Positions 42,456 to 54,571 of a DNA stretch of 64,000 nucleotides are shown here, in pieces. The stretch is from positions 3,659,107-3,723,106 of the forward strand of contig NC_069084.1 in NCBI RefSeq assembly GCF_947172395.1. Direction: 5' to 3'. Below the pieces are notes generated by a model. It was not told the DNA's origin. It made no database searches and saw only the letters and a list, made by a program, of their open reading frames with translations. This stretch comes from Bicyclus anynana (Eukaryota > Arthropoda > Insecta > Lepidoptera > Nymphalidae). The translations under genes were made by a program, and so were the position numbers. Position 1 is the first letter of the stretch. Each line of letters starts with the position of its first letter.

Positions 42456-42460
42456 CTAAA

Positions 42461-42590
42461 GTGTTTTCATATAGCATGGGTAATGTGACAGTTGCCTTAT
42501 GACTTTCATAATAATATTGTGAATCGCGGCAAACTTTCAAGAGTAAAACGAATTGTCACCGTACCCATGCTATCTGGAAAACACTATAGC
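42461..42590. mobile_element. 130-bp TIR element between Helitron pieces
   Basis: Ends AGTGTTTTCATATAGCATGG (left) and, on the other strand, AGTGTTTTCCAGATAGCATG (right) continue as GGTA..GTGACA on both sides. It separates a CCCTAC segment from Helitron sequence, so it may have inserted into a Helitron. Confidence 0.7.
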
Positions 42591-42596
42591 AGAAGC

Positions 42597-42714
42597 CTGC
42601 GTGAAATTTAGTTTTTCACAAATCCCGCGGGATTCATGGATTTTTAAGGGATAAAAAGGGGATAGGGGTAGGGGTAGTGTTTCACGCTGACGAAGTCACG
42701 GGCGTTCGCTAGTA
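42597..42714. mobile_element. Helitron fragment with both orientations
   Basis: TTTAGTTTTTCACAAATCCC on the left reads as a minus-strand copy, while ACGAAGTCACGGGCGTTCGC and CTAG on the right read as a plus-strand 3' end. A GGGGTAGGGGTA piece, the complement of CCCTAC, is between them. Confidence 0.65.
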
Positions 42715-42737
42715 AGACTTATAATTGAAATACTGGA

Positions 42738-43058
42738 TTTTTTTTTTCTTTACAAGTTAGCCCTTGACTACAATCTCACCTGATGGTAAGTGATGATGCA
42801 ATCTAAGATGGAGGCGGGCTAACTTGTTAGTAGGAGGATGAAAATTCTCACTCCTTTCGGTTTCTACACGACATCGCTAACGCTACATCGCTTAGCGGTA
42901 CGTCTTTGTCGGTAGGGTGGTAACCAGCCACGGCAGAAGCCTCCCACCAGCCAGACCTAGACCAATTAAGAAAACCTCAGTCGGCCCAGCCGGGGATCGA
43001 ACGCAGGACCTCCGTCTTGTAAATGCACTGCGCATACCACTGCGCCACGGAGGCCGTC
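42738..43058 (-). mobile_element. SINE family A, near full length
   Basis: Same limits as 8196-8523: TTCTTTACAAGTTAGCCC to CACTGCGCCACGGAGGCC. A box and B box complements are present (the B-box complement GGGATCGAACG has one change). Confidence 0.9.
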
Positions 43059-43442
43059 AAATTTATTTTATTTTACTTGAAATTTTATCGTCATAAAATA
43101 TTCACTGGACTATCAAGGCAATTTGGCACGTGATTAACAAAACAAAAAGTATTATTAACTATTTATTAATGCACCAAATTCAAAAATACCAATGCATGCG
43201 TTTCCGATCGGTTAGACGCATTATCGGAATAGTTGAATGTTTGTTCAATTAACTCCACTCATTAGTGCTAATGAAGATTATATTATATTGTCGAATTCCG
43301 ATGTTGTGAGATAATCCACATGCCGACTATATACGATTAGTGTTTGTTTATCTGTTACAATTCAGCGTTTTAATACGTAAACAAGGAATAATATAGATTT
43401 ACGTTAAGCTGCATCGAAATGATCAATACGTGTGTTATGATA

Positions 43443-43634
43443 TCTATACTAATATTATAAAGCTGAAGAGTTTGTTTGTTTGAACGCGCTAATCTCAAGA
43501 ACTACTGGTCGGATTTGAAAAATTCTTTCAGTATTAGATAGACCATTTATTGAGGAAGGCTATAAGCTATAAATTATTCCTGTATTCTTACGGAAACGGG
43601 AACCACGCAGGTGAAATCGCGCGGCGTCAGCTAG
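43443..43634 (+). mobile_element. Complete 192-bp non-autonomous Helitron
   Basis: 5' TCTATACTAATATTATAAAG and 3' GCGGCGTCAGCTAG, with host A immediately before (43442) and T immediately after (43635). This is the A/T insertion preference with TC...CTAG ends that defines Helitrons. Confidence 0.92.
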
Positions 43635-43751
43635 TTAATAATAAAAGTTCAAATTGATTTTGTTTGGTTTAACCTATTTCAATGATAAGTATTTATAGGT
43701 ATCTATTGTTTAACAGTATTGCTACTTCCTGCCTGGTCTTCTCCATTTACC

Positions 43752-44175
43752 TTTATGAGGCTGAGACTTAAACTTTGATATCTGCTGACCACAAACGTAT
43801 TGACGCGTTTGAAATGTCGGATCCCATGGACCTTGGACCATGGACTTTCAAACCTTACTATACGAGTACTTACCCAACTCAGAGTCAAAACTAGGATCTC
43901 TACTATCTGTACTTTGGACACATTGCCAGGAAAGATGGAGATACTAGTAATCCGCGAGAAAGTGATGGTCACTGACAAAGTGGAAGGAAAGAGGCTGCGG
44001 AGCCGCAGTCCGATGCGTTGGTCTGATCAGATCCGGACCACACTCGACTCCACACTCTACAATGCAGTCTGTGTCTCAATGCTGTCGTTGTTGTGGTAAG
44101 TGTAGGCACATTAAACTGTATTAGTTAACCTCAGAGACGCTACCTGGCGGAAATTAGCATAGTAGTAATACGTTC
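43752..44175 (+). pseudogene. LINE endonuclease/reverse-transcriptase C-terminal remnant
   Basis: Frames alternately encode near-YGAETWTL, ADHKRIDAFEM, YFGHIARKDGD, KVEGKR and RSPMRWSDQIRTTLDSTLYN. This order is characteristic of the C-terminal region of a lepidopteran non-LTR element distinct from the (GAT)n-tailed RTE. Multiple frameshifts. Confidence 0.8.
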
Positions 44176-44470
44176 CTTATTTTAGGCCTCATTAGAAGTC
44201 CTTGAGCGGGCAATGAAGTAAACTATGCTTGGAGATATTATTTAAGTGACCGAGTTGTGAGATCAGATAAGAAGGGATAAGTAGAAAACTGAAGTAGAAA
44301 TGAGCGGGGCACATAGTTTGAAGAGCCGAGAGACGTTTTGATGGCGAACACGCACCGGAAAGCGCAGTGTTCATCAGAAATCCACTAAAGGCAAAACCTT
44401 TGGTGCTTGGTCCAAAGTTCAAAGGCATTTGACTCCTAAATGGACGACCGGTCGCCCATCGTATCCGTTA
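44176..44470 (+). pseudogene. Degraded RTE LINE segment
   Basis: GAGCGGGCAATGAAG (ERAM), GATAAGTAGAAAACTGAAGT..GAGCGGGGCACATAG (K-KW-W-GH) and CACCGGAAAGCGCAGTGTT (GKRSV) follow the order of the other RTE copies. It abuts the preceding LINE remnant. Confidence 0.7.
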
Positions 44471-44654
44471 CGTGACATGTAAAAAAATATAAAGTAAACT
44501 AAGGGCAATAGGCGAGCACAGTATCATGCTCCGCGAGATAGAAGAATATAAAGATTTTTTAAATGGCTCACAACGGTAGATTAAAACCGCATTCCCTAAC
44601 TGTCGGCTTCTTCAACGCAGACGGGCTTTTCGATAAAATACTCGCGGGCAGCGA

Positions 44655-44708
44655 ATGGTTAAGTCCTTATGTCCTTAAGTGGATGTCCAGCGAGATCGAC
44701 TGATGTGA
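44655..44708 (+). mobile_element. RTE LINE terminal scrap
   Basis: CTTATGTCCTTAAGTGGATG and GTCCAGCGAGATCGACTGAT resemble the final 45 bp of the RTE tail; probably the end of the copy at 44176-44470. Confidence 0.55.
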
Positions 44709-44710
44709 AA

Positions 44711-45897
44711 ATAAAGATAAATACTTCTCCGGACTCAGGCACAAAGCTAAACCTGTAATATTTTCTAGTACATTACATTTATGGTTCTAGAAGTGATTTT
44801 ATATTTTTGCAATAATAACCTAAGTGTGAACACACGCCAACGTTACTGGCTTGTCCACATAATAGACTATTCTCGTGCAACTTTATTTTCGTTTTATAGA
44901 ATAAAATCTTTATAAGGCGCTACGTAAGCTCCGCTTCGTAAAAGTTTATTTTAGTACGTACTTTTGTGTTCTTTCATGTCTCGTATTTTTGTGTAATCAC
45001 ACTCAGATATTATTATTCTTATTATCTCAGCCGTACACACCAAACATTATTTTTTTTTTCAGGAAAATTAAAACAGAGAACATTTTTATTTTCTTTCATC
45101 ATCTGCAAAACAATTTCTTTCATTAAAATTGTATTTTTTTCAAGCAAACTTTTATTACTATCGTGATAAGTATTACGCATGTATGAAATTTTGATTTTAA
45201 CTATAAATTTTTTTTTTTACTTTAGGGGTTCCCTGGGGGAATATTTTACAATGCACTGATTTTGTTTATGAAATGAACGATCAAAATCTGCCAATGAATC
45301 TCAAAAATAAAGACGTAATTTTTAAGTCGTGGCTTACGCAGATAGAAGCACACCTTTAGAATTGCAAATAAAAATATAGGCTTGAAAGATCGTTAAACCG
45401 ATTTTTTTCTTATTTTAAATTGTGGAAACACCTTTCTTATGCGGTGAAGAAACAAAACATCGGATTACAAAGTGGAGGAAGTCACGAGCAAGCTCTCTAA
45501 TTTCCGATATCTCCATACAGCGGAGCATGTTACCTCCTCGTTTTTTGAAGTCGGTAAATAAAATAAAGTGAAACTTACAGCCACCTTTAGGTACACAGTA
45601 TGGAGGATCCTTTACAGCCGCAGAGCACGCTTATCAGTAATCGCTTCCTCGCTAGAAGAGTCCCCGCTGCCGTTGCAGCAACTTTGTTTACTGCGATGCT
45701 TACCGCTTAACTCCGTTTACCCAGCTTTTACCGCACAAAAGGGTGTTTCATCGCTTTATTATATTTGAGGCTGGGGTTATATCTGCCCACGTCGAATTCG
45801 GGTCAAGGTTTGTTTTTATTGACGCCTCTGACTAAAGTAGTAGTCCTATACTAAGCCTATAAACATTTTTATAACATATTTTTATATAATAAAAGAC
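44711..45897. other. Mostly unassigned sequence
   Basis: A GC-richer part at 45560-45765 has an open frame on the plus strand with no recognisable motif. A degraded tail motif (CCTCCTCGTTTTTTGAAGTC) sits at 45530-45557. Confidence 0.5.
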
Positions 45898-46010
45898 TAG
45901 CGACGACGACGGGGACACCCGTGACTCCGTTCGCGAGAAGTCCTTTTTTCCACAAATCCCATGGAGGTGTATGGAGTTTAACTGGATAAAAAGTAGTTTA
46001 TGTCTTCCTA
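45898..46010 (-). mobile_element. Helitron 3'-end fragment
   Basis: CTAGCGACGACGACGGGGAC, then CGTGACTCCGTTCGCGAGAA and CACAAATCCCATGGAG: a diverged minus-strand copy. Confidence 0.65.
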
Positions 46011-46851
46011 CACTAATTTATATCTATACCATAATTCAACAAATTAGGTCCACCTTTTTAGGTATGAAGAGGTAACAGACAGTTTCGAATATTTTAGCAT
46101 ATTATAATTTCACTCGCGATATTCTAATCTGTCGATATATTGTGAACTGAAAATACATGATTACAATTTAACGTGTTATTTTTCGGTATATTATAATCTG
46201 TCGAAGTGTTCATGAAAATCATATTATTTTTATACTCTAAACCCTAAGTTCAAATTTATAATTAACACTTTTACAAGTATTAATCAATCTTGTCATGACT
46301 TGCGAGATATTATGAGTTTGTTGTAGTTAAAGTTATGTTTCAGAGTTTAACGTGGACGTGATGTCATAGGCAAATGAACAAACACTACAAAACTTTTTCT
46401 ATTTTTTTGGAATTTTATTTAAGCGTTTTAAAAAATAGTGGTCAAACACTAGTATTTTTTAGTAAACAAGATATTGCATTCTTTGATAGGTATATTGATT
46501 CAATTTTGAAAGTTTTGATCCAAATTTAAAAAATAAAACAATTTTGATATGCAAACATCATCCAACTTAAATTGGTTAAAAATATTTTTATTTCGCCGTA
46601 AAAAAATCAAAGCTCTTTCCCGTTGTTCCTACGTTATATTCAGCCAGTGTTTTTATATAAAAACGCATTAATTTTAAATCCAAAATGAACGTTTAATTTA
46701 AAAACGGTTGAATCTTCGTTAAATTCACTGTACCGGAACGCAGTGTTACATTCAGGGTTTTAAGTAAAAATAATATTTTAACAGATTTTATTGTTATGCA
46801 AAACTTTGCAAAATGTAACATTTTCAATTGGGCACGATAAGAACACATTTC

Positions 46852-47097
46852 TTAACCCTACAACGGTGTTTTTACACCCTGGTGACTTAGTAATGTGTCT
46901 ACAACTTTTTCCGATTTTAACGCAGCGCCTCGAGATTTCGTGTATTTTCCTAATTCTACAGTGGCCCTAGAACACGCTGGAAAAGAAGTTTTGGGCGAGC
47001 CCTGGTTTCGAGATATACTCGGAACCAGGTGTTTTTACACCCATTGTAGTCATAGTGGGCATTTCATGACTTACAGTGTAAGTCATGAAATTTATTA
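46852..47097. repeat. Element with a duplicated internal palindrome; possible piggyBac-like left end
   Basis: TTAACCCTACAACGG at 46852 resembles a TTAA target site followed by a CCCT end. GGTGTTTTTACACCC, itself a palindrome, occurs at 46865 and again at 47029. A 14-bp-arm hairpin (ATTTCATGACTTAC) lies at 47061-47091. No matching right end was found. Confidence 0.35.
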
Positions 47098-47848
47098 GTT
47101 TTATTTTTAGTATGTGTGCAAAATATGCCGTTTTCATGTATACTATTTTTTGTATTATGTTTATCATTATGTAATTGTATTATTTAATGAATATAATCAC
47201 ATTTATATGCTATTTTCACTTTAGATCAATCGACTAAGTGTGCAATAATGCAATAGTTTGCAATAGCGAAATTGTATGAAGAGTTTGAAGTATGCAGATT
47301 GTATTTAAATACTCATGAACAAGATTTATAAAGTGTAGGCGATAATTCATATTTCATTCATACTTGCAACATATAACATTCGTTAATTTATTTCACTGTA
47401 CAATCATTTTTCAAAAATAATGCAATTTAAATATGGAAAATCATATGTTTTTTTATAAAGGTATAGGCTTATTTATGCATATTAATGAAATCATTCATTC
47501 ATTTTCAAATTAATGTTTCCACATATTGAATATTGATTGAGAATTAGGATAGGTATTGTGAACAAAAAGAAACAATAAATAGAAGGATTACTTAGTTCGT
47601 ACGAAACCGCCGTCAATTCTCCAGACAAAAATGTACAGAAATTGGAACAAAATGTAGGGAGACGGCAGGTAAGCCTGAAAAAGCTGTCCCATTCCGTATC
47701 AGTGGAAACGAATTGTCAATAAAGCTTTATGGTTCCCTGGGCATTCGGTGATAAAATCTCGCATTCTTATCACTTGTGGCTCCATATAAATTACCTAATT
47801 ATTTTAAACTGTTGTATTGCTAAAGGTGTAGTAGATATACATAAATAC
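47098..47848. other. No recognised gene or element
   Basis: AT-rich; nothing recognised. Confidence 0.55.
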
Positions 47849-48029
47849 CTCATAGGTCCAGTGGTTGGCCTATGTGACTTCGGATTAAGAGGTCCTGGGT
47901 TTGAGTCCTGGATTGGGCTATGTCTACCAGAGCTTTTCTTTCTTCTAAGAACTTTTCAGTAAAAATTCTCAGCAGGGAAGATGGTAGTGTTATAATCCAG
48001 TGCCATCTGACATCTGTTCATCGTGCATT
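47849..48029 (+). mobile_element. tRNA-headed SINE, family D
   Basis: Head: CATAGGTCCAGTGGTTGGCC; B box GGTTTGAGTCC at about 47898-47908. Body GAGCTTTTCTTTCTTCTAAG and GATGGTAGTGTTATAATCCA. A family-B SINE follows in inverted orientation. Confidence 0.75.
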
Positions 48030-48030
48030 A

Positions 48031-48326
48031 ATTACCAACCGATATTTGGCTCACTGTTGAGCACGAGTCTCCTCTCAGAATGAGAGGCTAATAGTCCACC
48101 ACGCTGGCCCAATGCGGATTGGCAGATTTCACACACGCAGAGAATTGAAAAAATTCTGGTATGCAGGTTTCCTCACAATGTTTTCCTTCATCGTTTGAGA
48201 CTCGTAATTTCTTAAAATGCACACAACTGAAAAGTTGGAGGTGCATGCCCCGGACCGGATTCGAACCCACCACCCTCCGAAATCGGAGACAGAGCTCATA
48301 TCCACTGGGCATATCACGGCTCTATT
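48031..48326 (-). mobile_element. SINE family B
   Basis: From ACCAACCGATATTTGGCTCA to the A-box complement near CATATCCACTGGGCATATC; GGATTCGAACC (B-box complement) intact at about 48256-48266. Confidence 0.88.
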
Positions 48327-48949
48327 ATGGCTATCCAAGTAAGTTATGTGGCTTGTAGTCAAGTCACAAAGAAGACTTTTTTTAATTATTTGTATAAATC
48401 ATAACTACAATATCTCGTAAAAATAACGAACTCTACAAAAGCAAAAGTTCTAAATGTTATTCGAAAAGTAAAAATTGAAGTGTGCTTCCGTAAACCAGCG
48501 GATCGGTGAAAACTCGACATAGCACATCGGGGCTTCGTTGTTTTTGTTCCCAATTTATTTATCTAGACAAACATTTCGCCTCAGCGAAACTTTCTTTGAA
48601 GTCGAGCCCCTCAAGGTTATTTTTAGCATCGGCAGAGACAAACAAATGGTTTTCTTTTGTTGTTTTAACCATTCCTCCATAGCCTAGAGGCTATGCTGCC
48701 TTTTGTTCGTTACCTTTACTGTACGGAATTCATTTGACAGTAGATATAGACTATGTTGGGAAACTAATACGTAATAGAGATTTAAAAGGTTATGCGATCT
48801 AGAACTTCACTTACTATTTAAAAGTTTATAGCAGCCTTGATCCACGTTCCACGAGTAGGTATCTATTTTTAAGAGACCTTGAGCTATGTTTGCGGGGTGT
48901 ATCTAAATTTTTTACCTATTTTTTTTTTATTTATTTAATTTATTATGTA

Positions 48950-49275
48950 CTAGCGGACGCCCATACTACTACCCTACCCTACTCCCACTCTGCAGCTACC
49001 CTACCATACAGGGGATGAGTAGGGACTCAACTCTACCCCTACCCTGCCCCTAACCTACTCCTACTCTACCCCTACCAAAACCCTACCCTATCCCTACTAT
49101 ACCCCTATCTATTCCTACCCTACTCTGCCCTTAACCTGCCCAGGAGTATGAAGAATAATTGTACCAAGTTTCGTTAAAATCTGTCGAGTAGTTTTTGTTT
49201 CTATAACGAACATACAGACAGACAGACAGACAGACAGAAAGACAGACAGACAGGCAGAAAGACAGACAGACAGAC
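48950..49275 (-). mobile_element. Helitron with CCCTAC array and CAGA microsatellite
   Basis: CTAGCGGACGCCC at 48950 is the 3' end of the minus-strand copy. Degenerate CCCTAC repeats fill about 48965-49140. Then GTACCAAGTTTCGTTAAAAT and (ACAG)n at 49213-49275 follow. The 5' terminus is not recognisable. Confidence 0.75.
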
Positions 49276-50717
49276 AAAAAATTTACTGATTGCATTTTTG
49301 GCTTCAGTACACTACACTAATCATCACCTGATAGTTATTTTGGAAATATATTTCATGTACAGAATTTACTTCTCTACAGATTTATTATAAGTAATAAGTA
49401 TCGATTAAAACGTTAATATAACTTATTCAATTAAATAATTTTCTTCAATGTAAGTACACTATTTTGTAACATATTTCCGTTTCAGCTGTGTAATGATTTT
49501 TTGCGTGGTTCTTCGTTGTTGGTAATACCAAGAGTTTACCGGATGGTATCTATTTAGGAAATACAATAACTCTAGCTTCCTATCATCTTCACATTACCTT
49601 TAAAATTGGTATTCAGATACAAAATGACTGTATTTTAGAAACCTACCTTCGAAGAGAAAGAGAATGTTTAGAAGAGAAAAAAAAATGGCTAGCATCGAGC
49701 TTACAAAGTAATAATTTGATAACTTCATACAAAATCAGTTGAACTACGCATACCTTTATACTTTACCTTCAAAACATTCTTGTTGTAACTTCGACCTTCG
49801 GCGCTTCTACGCAAATAATACGAGCCGCCCGAACGCCACTTATAACCCAAAAATGACTTCTTTTGTCGTCAACAATAAAGCATGATTTATCATCGGGCAG
49901 CGAGTCGTGGCCTCAAATTCATATTAAAATAGGCCGATACACCAAAGAATATGGCTAACTAGTTCAGATGTGACGAATACCTCGCATCTAAATATAATAG
50001 TTATAATATAAAAAATTGAAGTGCTAGAAATGCTGAAAAAGGTAAATATAAACCTATGTCGATTGTATTGTACATCAGTTAACCAGAGCATGGTCTATTC
50101 ACGAGCGAGCATTTGATACCCATATTGTTTGATACCCAAATTAACCACCTAACCTCCTAACTTTTTTTCGTTTCGTTTACCCTATTAAAAAATTTATAAA
50201 GCCTTTGACATTACTATGATTTCGAAGAAATCAAGGCTGTAGGGTGTGCCAAAGAAATGCACGTCGAAAAACATTACCTTTCTTCTGACCCAGTCGGGTA
50301 AAATATACAAAAACTGATACATTCACTGCAAAAGTAACTTTGTAAACCTATATTTATATGGGATTACAAAGTTATTTATGTAGTTACTTATTTATACACT
50401 TATCTAGAAAAGTAGACTGAATATATAAAATATTTTAATTTTTACTTGACTTATATACTAAACACTAATTGTGTTCTAAGTTTCAAGCTTCTATGTTTGC
50501 TGGAAGTGCCTTAGAGTTTTGATGATCAGTCAGTCAGTAGGTACGTGATAAAATTAAGAAACATTGACTATTATACTTCTTTAAACCTCAAATGCAATGA
50601 AATTTAAAATATACCGTGTCTATACAATGCTTGGTTGGATACTGAAAATTCAGGTTCTTCTGGTTTCATCCGCAACGAAGTTATAGGGGGTCGAAAATAG
50701 CTTGAATTGCTTTACTT
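49276..50717. other. No recognised gene or element
   Basis: AT-rich. A GC-richer patch at 49795-49915 (CGAGCCGCCCGAACGCCACT, CATCGGGCAGCGAGTCGTGG) could be conserved non-coding DNA or part of an element; undecided. Confidence 0.5.
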
Positions 50718-51026
50718 TTATTCTTTACAAGTCAGCCCTTCACTACAATTTCACCTGATATCTAGATGCAATCTAAGATGGAAGCGAAAGAACTTGTTAG
50801 GAGGAGGATGAAAATCCAATTTCCCTTTCGATTTCTAACACGACATCGTACCGAAACGCTAAATCGCTTGGCGGTACATATTTGCCGGTAGGATGGTAAC
50901 TAGCTACGGCCGAAGCCTCCCACCAGCCAGACCTGGAACAATTAAGAAAACCTCAATCGGCCCAGCTGGGGATCGAACCCAGGGTCTCCATAAATCCACC
51001 GCGCAAACCACTGCCATGGAGGCCGT
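50718..51026 (-). mobile_element. SINE family A
   Basis: TTCTTTACAAGTCAGCCC to CCACTGCCATGGAGGCC; the A-box complement has lost bases (CTGCCATGG), so this copy is probably transcriptionally dead. Confidence 0.88.
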
Positions 51027-51519
51027 CAAAAATGAAGGCTATGAGACTGGCGAGGGCAATGCTGTGGCCCCTTAAAAAATTAAGTTTAACAAAACAAAAC
51101 TTACAGAAGCAAAATAATGCAGGTAGAGCAATATAAAAGTTTCACCCCATTAGAATAATTATAAGCTTTCATAATGGGTTCGTATCAGAAAGTTCTTGGG
51201 TCAAGTCTCTTGTGTATTCTAGCCGAGCATTGTTCTCAATAAATAGCCTTTCGATATGAACAACGGCTTTAATGCTGCTGAATAATTTGATTGTTATTGA
51301 AATTGTATGAATACGAAATGAGATATGATTATTATGGTGATTTTAGTATAATTTATGTATTTAAATTTAATCCGTGTATGTAATATGTGCAGGTGATTTT
51401 GAGCTGTGTGTTTTATTTACTTAAAAGTGTAAAGAAGTAAGTGGGTTGTGTTAATGAGGCATACTACATAATTATTATGCCTATAATGCACATGACTTTG
51501 TACGTCAAGTGGTTTTCGA

Positions 51520-51850
51520 GATAACGTGGCGCAGTGGTATGCGCGGTGGATTTGAAGGAGGTCCTGGGTTCGATCCCCGGCTGGGCAGATTGAGATTTTC
51601 TTAATTGTTTCATGTCTGGCTGGTGGGAGGCTTCGGCCGTGGCTAGTTACCACCCTGCCGGCAAAGACGTACCGCCAAGCGATTTAGCGTTTCGGTACGA
51701 TGCCGTGTAGAAACCGAAAGGGGTGTGGATTTTCATCCTCCTCCTAACAAGTTAGCCCGCTTCCATCTTAGACTGCATCATCACTTACCATCAAGTGAGA
51801 TTGTAGTCAAGGGCTAACTTGTAAAGAATAAAAAAAAATAAAAATAAAAA
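51520..51850 (+). mobile_element. SINE family A, near full length
   Basis: A box TGGCGCAGTGG at 51526-51536, B box GGTTCGATCCC at 51567-51577, body through CTAACTTGTAAAGAATAAAA, then an A-rich tail. It keeps both internal Pol III promoter boxes. Confidence 0.92.
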
Positions 51851-53458
51851 AAGTGATGAATTGATGATGATGAAAACCTTTCGCATTTATATATTAAGAA
51901 GATTATAACGGATTATATCGAGTTATGTACCATTCCTGAGGTAGTCAATTATAATAATATTAACTCACCAGGAATAGAGCGAGATTATTATAATAATAAT
52001 TCGGTATAAAAGTGACTGAAATTATTTACTGAAAGAGCTAAAAGAATTTCTTTCTTACAGTAAATATAGTCAAAAAGTCACGACATCAGAAAATATGTAT
52101 TATTCAGTATTGTACCATCTGCTAACAATATTTTATTCTATATTCGGTAGCATATACCGGGTTCACGTTAGGAGTCACGCTGTTATTGCAAGGTGTAAAA
52201 TTTATGGATGTTTTTGAGTTATAAAATATTCGCATACGATAACCTTTTTGAAACTGACACGCTGTTTTGATGCGTCCCTAATTTATTGTTTTCCGGAAGC
52301 ATAGTAAATGACAAATGGGTAAACAGAATCGACCTGGTTTTGTCAAAACCGTGAAAAATAGCAAATGAAAGAGACAAAAGAAAAGTATAATAATGAGACC
52401 ACTATTCAAAGCAAAAAAGAATGGGTAAGAAAGGCACTATCAAAATTTACCTTTAGTGTGTTTTGACGTGAAGTAAAAAGGGTTGCGCAACAAAAGGTTT
52501 TAGAACTCGAGTGAAGTAAACCTAGAGAAGGTTTAAAACCAAGTTATGTGCCGTTTCATAATCATTCTCTTTTATCAAATCTCTTGTAGTTCATGAAATT
52601 AAAAAACTAAGCAAAAATATGCTAATTACAATTACATAAATAACTCTTAACTTAACGGCGACAAAACTGATCTTTTTCTTTAAAACAAAAAATTCATATT
52701 ATGACAAATATTATGCTATTACCGTAAACTATATACCAGGTCAAAGAAGCTTTTATAATAAACATCTATATATTATAATACCTATACCAACATATGACGA
52801 TTCACATATTGGTATAGAAAAAACATATTATGAAGCGAAATTTCAAAGGTCAAAAGATCCCGACCTTTATATAAAGGGCTTAATGAAGTCAAAGCTTGGC
52901 ATCCGTTAACAAAAAATTGATCCGATCCAAAGCGACCGCTGTTTAGCTGGTCCCGAACCTTACGCTTGTGTTGTTGTATGGGATAAGTTATAAAAGGAGA
53001 ACGTTCTTTAAAAAAATCCTCTGTACGCCAAGATATTTATTAAACATATTATATTGTTGGTAATAGTAGTCTGGGACGAATATGACGTCGCTGATCTCGT
53101 GGTGGCTCGTGCCGACGCTGACGCTAGGTGGCGTGTTTCGTAAAGAGTAGGAATTTAGAGAGGGGTACTGATCAGTTGGCGGGAATGACTTGCGATATAA
53201 GGCGCTCGTCGTCCGATTGGCTTTAGTATGCTCGTGGCGTTCGAGTCCACACAAGTGTTATTCTTTACGGGTTACTTGAGATAGGCAGGGAGAGTGACTT
53301 GAGTTAAAAGGGTTGGTTAACTGTCAAGGGCGCCCTTAACCCTACACACAATGTTCACAGGTGCGTGACTCCATTCAAGGTCATTTTCTGCCTTTCTAGG
53401 GTCTTATTTTGGTTACAGTTTGATTTGTTAAGTAAGTTGTCCTGACAAATATTGTGAA
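51851..53458. other. Unassigned; GC-richer block at 52915-53345
   Basis: The block 52915-53345 contains TATAAAAGG at 52990, GATATAAGGCGCTCGTCGTC and CAAGGGCGCCCTTAACCC. It might be a solo LTR or a promoter remnant, but I cannot find paired ends. The rest is AT-rich. Confidence 0.45.
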
Positions 53459-53481
53459 ACCTAACCTAACCTAACCATAAC
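53459..53481. repeat. Short CCTAA repeat
   Basis: CCTAACCTAACCTAACCATA is three to four units of the insect telomere repeat (TTAGG on the other strand). Far too short to be a telomere. Confidence 0.7.
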
Positions 53482-53755
53482 CTTTGTTCGACATTGGTTT
53501 TCTTATTTTTGTAATCCACTTCTGCTAAAAATATTCAATATTTATTCTTAATCATCATCATAACAGTCTTCAGTGCACCTGGTATAGTAGGGTGCAATCC
53601 TTATGACGTCTCGGAAATAATCTGCAGATATCGCTACGCGCAGGTAGTACATAAAAGTACTTTGAAATCAAGCAGCGTGCGGCGACTTCGGATGGGTGGG
53701 ATTTACCGCAGACACCTAAAATCTTGTATTTCTTTATATTGACTATAGCTTCTGC

Positions 53756-53890
53756 GCTTTTAGCGGCGACTGGTGTGGGGTTGTCATATCATTCTAACAC
53801 CTTGAGAATCAAACGTGAAACGTCTATCGGCTGTTCAAACTATGTGCCCCGCCCGTTGCGACCTCAACTTTGCGACTCGTATGTTGGTAT
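53756..53890 (-). mobile_element. Degraded RTE LINE fragment
   Basis: TGGTGTGGGGTTGTCATATC, CTATCGGCTGTTCAAACTAT and GTGCCCCGCCCGTTGCGACC align with 40690-40775. Confidence 0.75.
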
Positions 53891-54571
53891 TTTTGTTTTG
53901 AATCGTCCAAGTATAAAGTTTAATTTTTAATATTTTCCAGGGATAGTGGGAGCTTACCCATGTAGATAAACTGCCACCTTTTATAAAATAACAAAAAATT
54001 AAAGAAAACGCTTATAGTTTGTCATTTGTTGCTCTTATTGACGTGGCCGTGGCAAATAAAGTCACTGTGAATATTTACACCAAAAAAGTTATTTTTTATT
54101 AAACGTAGCAGAAAAAACTTTGCGCCTAATTTGCTTGTAAATTGCACCACTCAGGTACAAAACACAAAACTCCGCACATTAATCTCCGTTCAACTCGGAT
54201 TTTGCAAAGTTGGTAGGCAAATTCAACGCGAAATCGGAAACAATTTGCAGAATAACAACAAACCTCATAATTTTGCCCTCCCCACCTTTGGGTATTGTTA
54301 CTCCCAGTGAATTTAGGGTGTTCATAAAATTTTCTGTTATTAACCGACAGACAGACAAAATAAGTATTTTTTTTTTTAATTTTTGCGTTAAATAATATCT
54401 GTATGACAAATACAGCGAAGGGTTGGCATGAAAGTCATATATTTTATGTTGATATCGAGGAGAGAGTTGCTTCGACCCACAACACTGCTCCATTACGGGT
54501 TGGTGGAGTTAGGATGATGATGTTTGACTCTTCAAAATTTAACGTTCATGTGACCCATGGCGAAGAGTTTC

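Noticed and set aside
49213..49275. Possible CRISPR-like regular repeat
   Set aside because: It is a simple (CAGA)n microsatellite without spacers; CRISPR arrays are not expected in an animal nuclear genome.
51520..51595. tRNA-like sequence with A and B boxes
   Set aside because: It is the head of a family-A SINE with many copies here, lacks proper acceptor pairing, and continues into the SINE body.
53459..53481. Interstitial telomere (TTAGG)n
   Set aside because: Only three to four units, explained by chance or by microhomology repair; not a telomere or fusion point.
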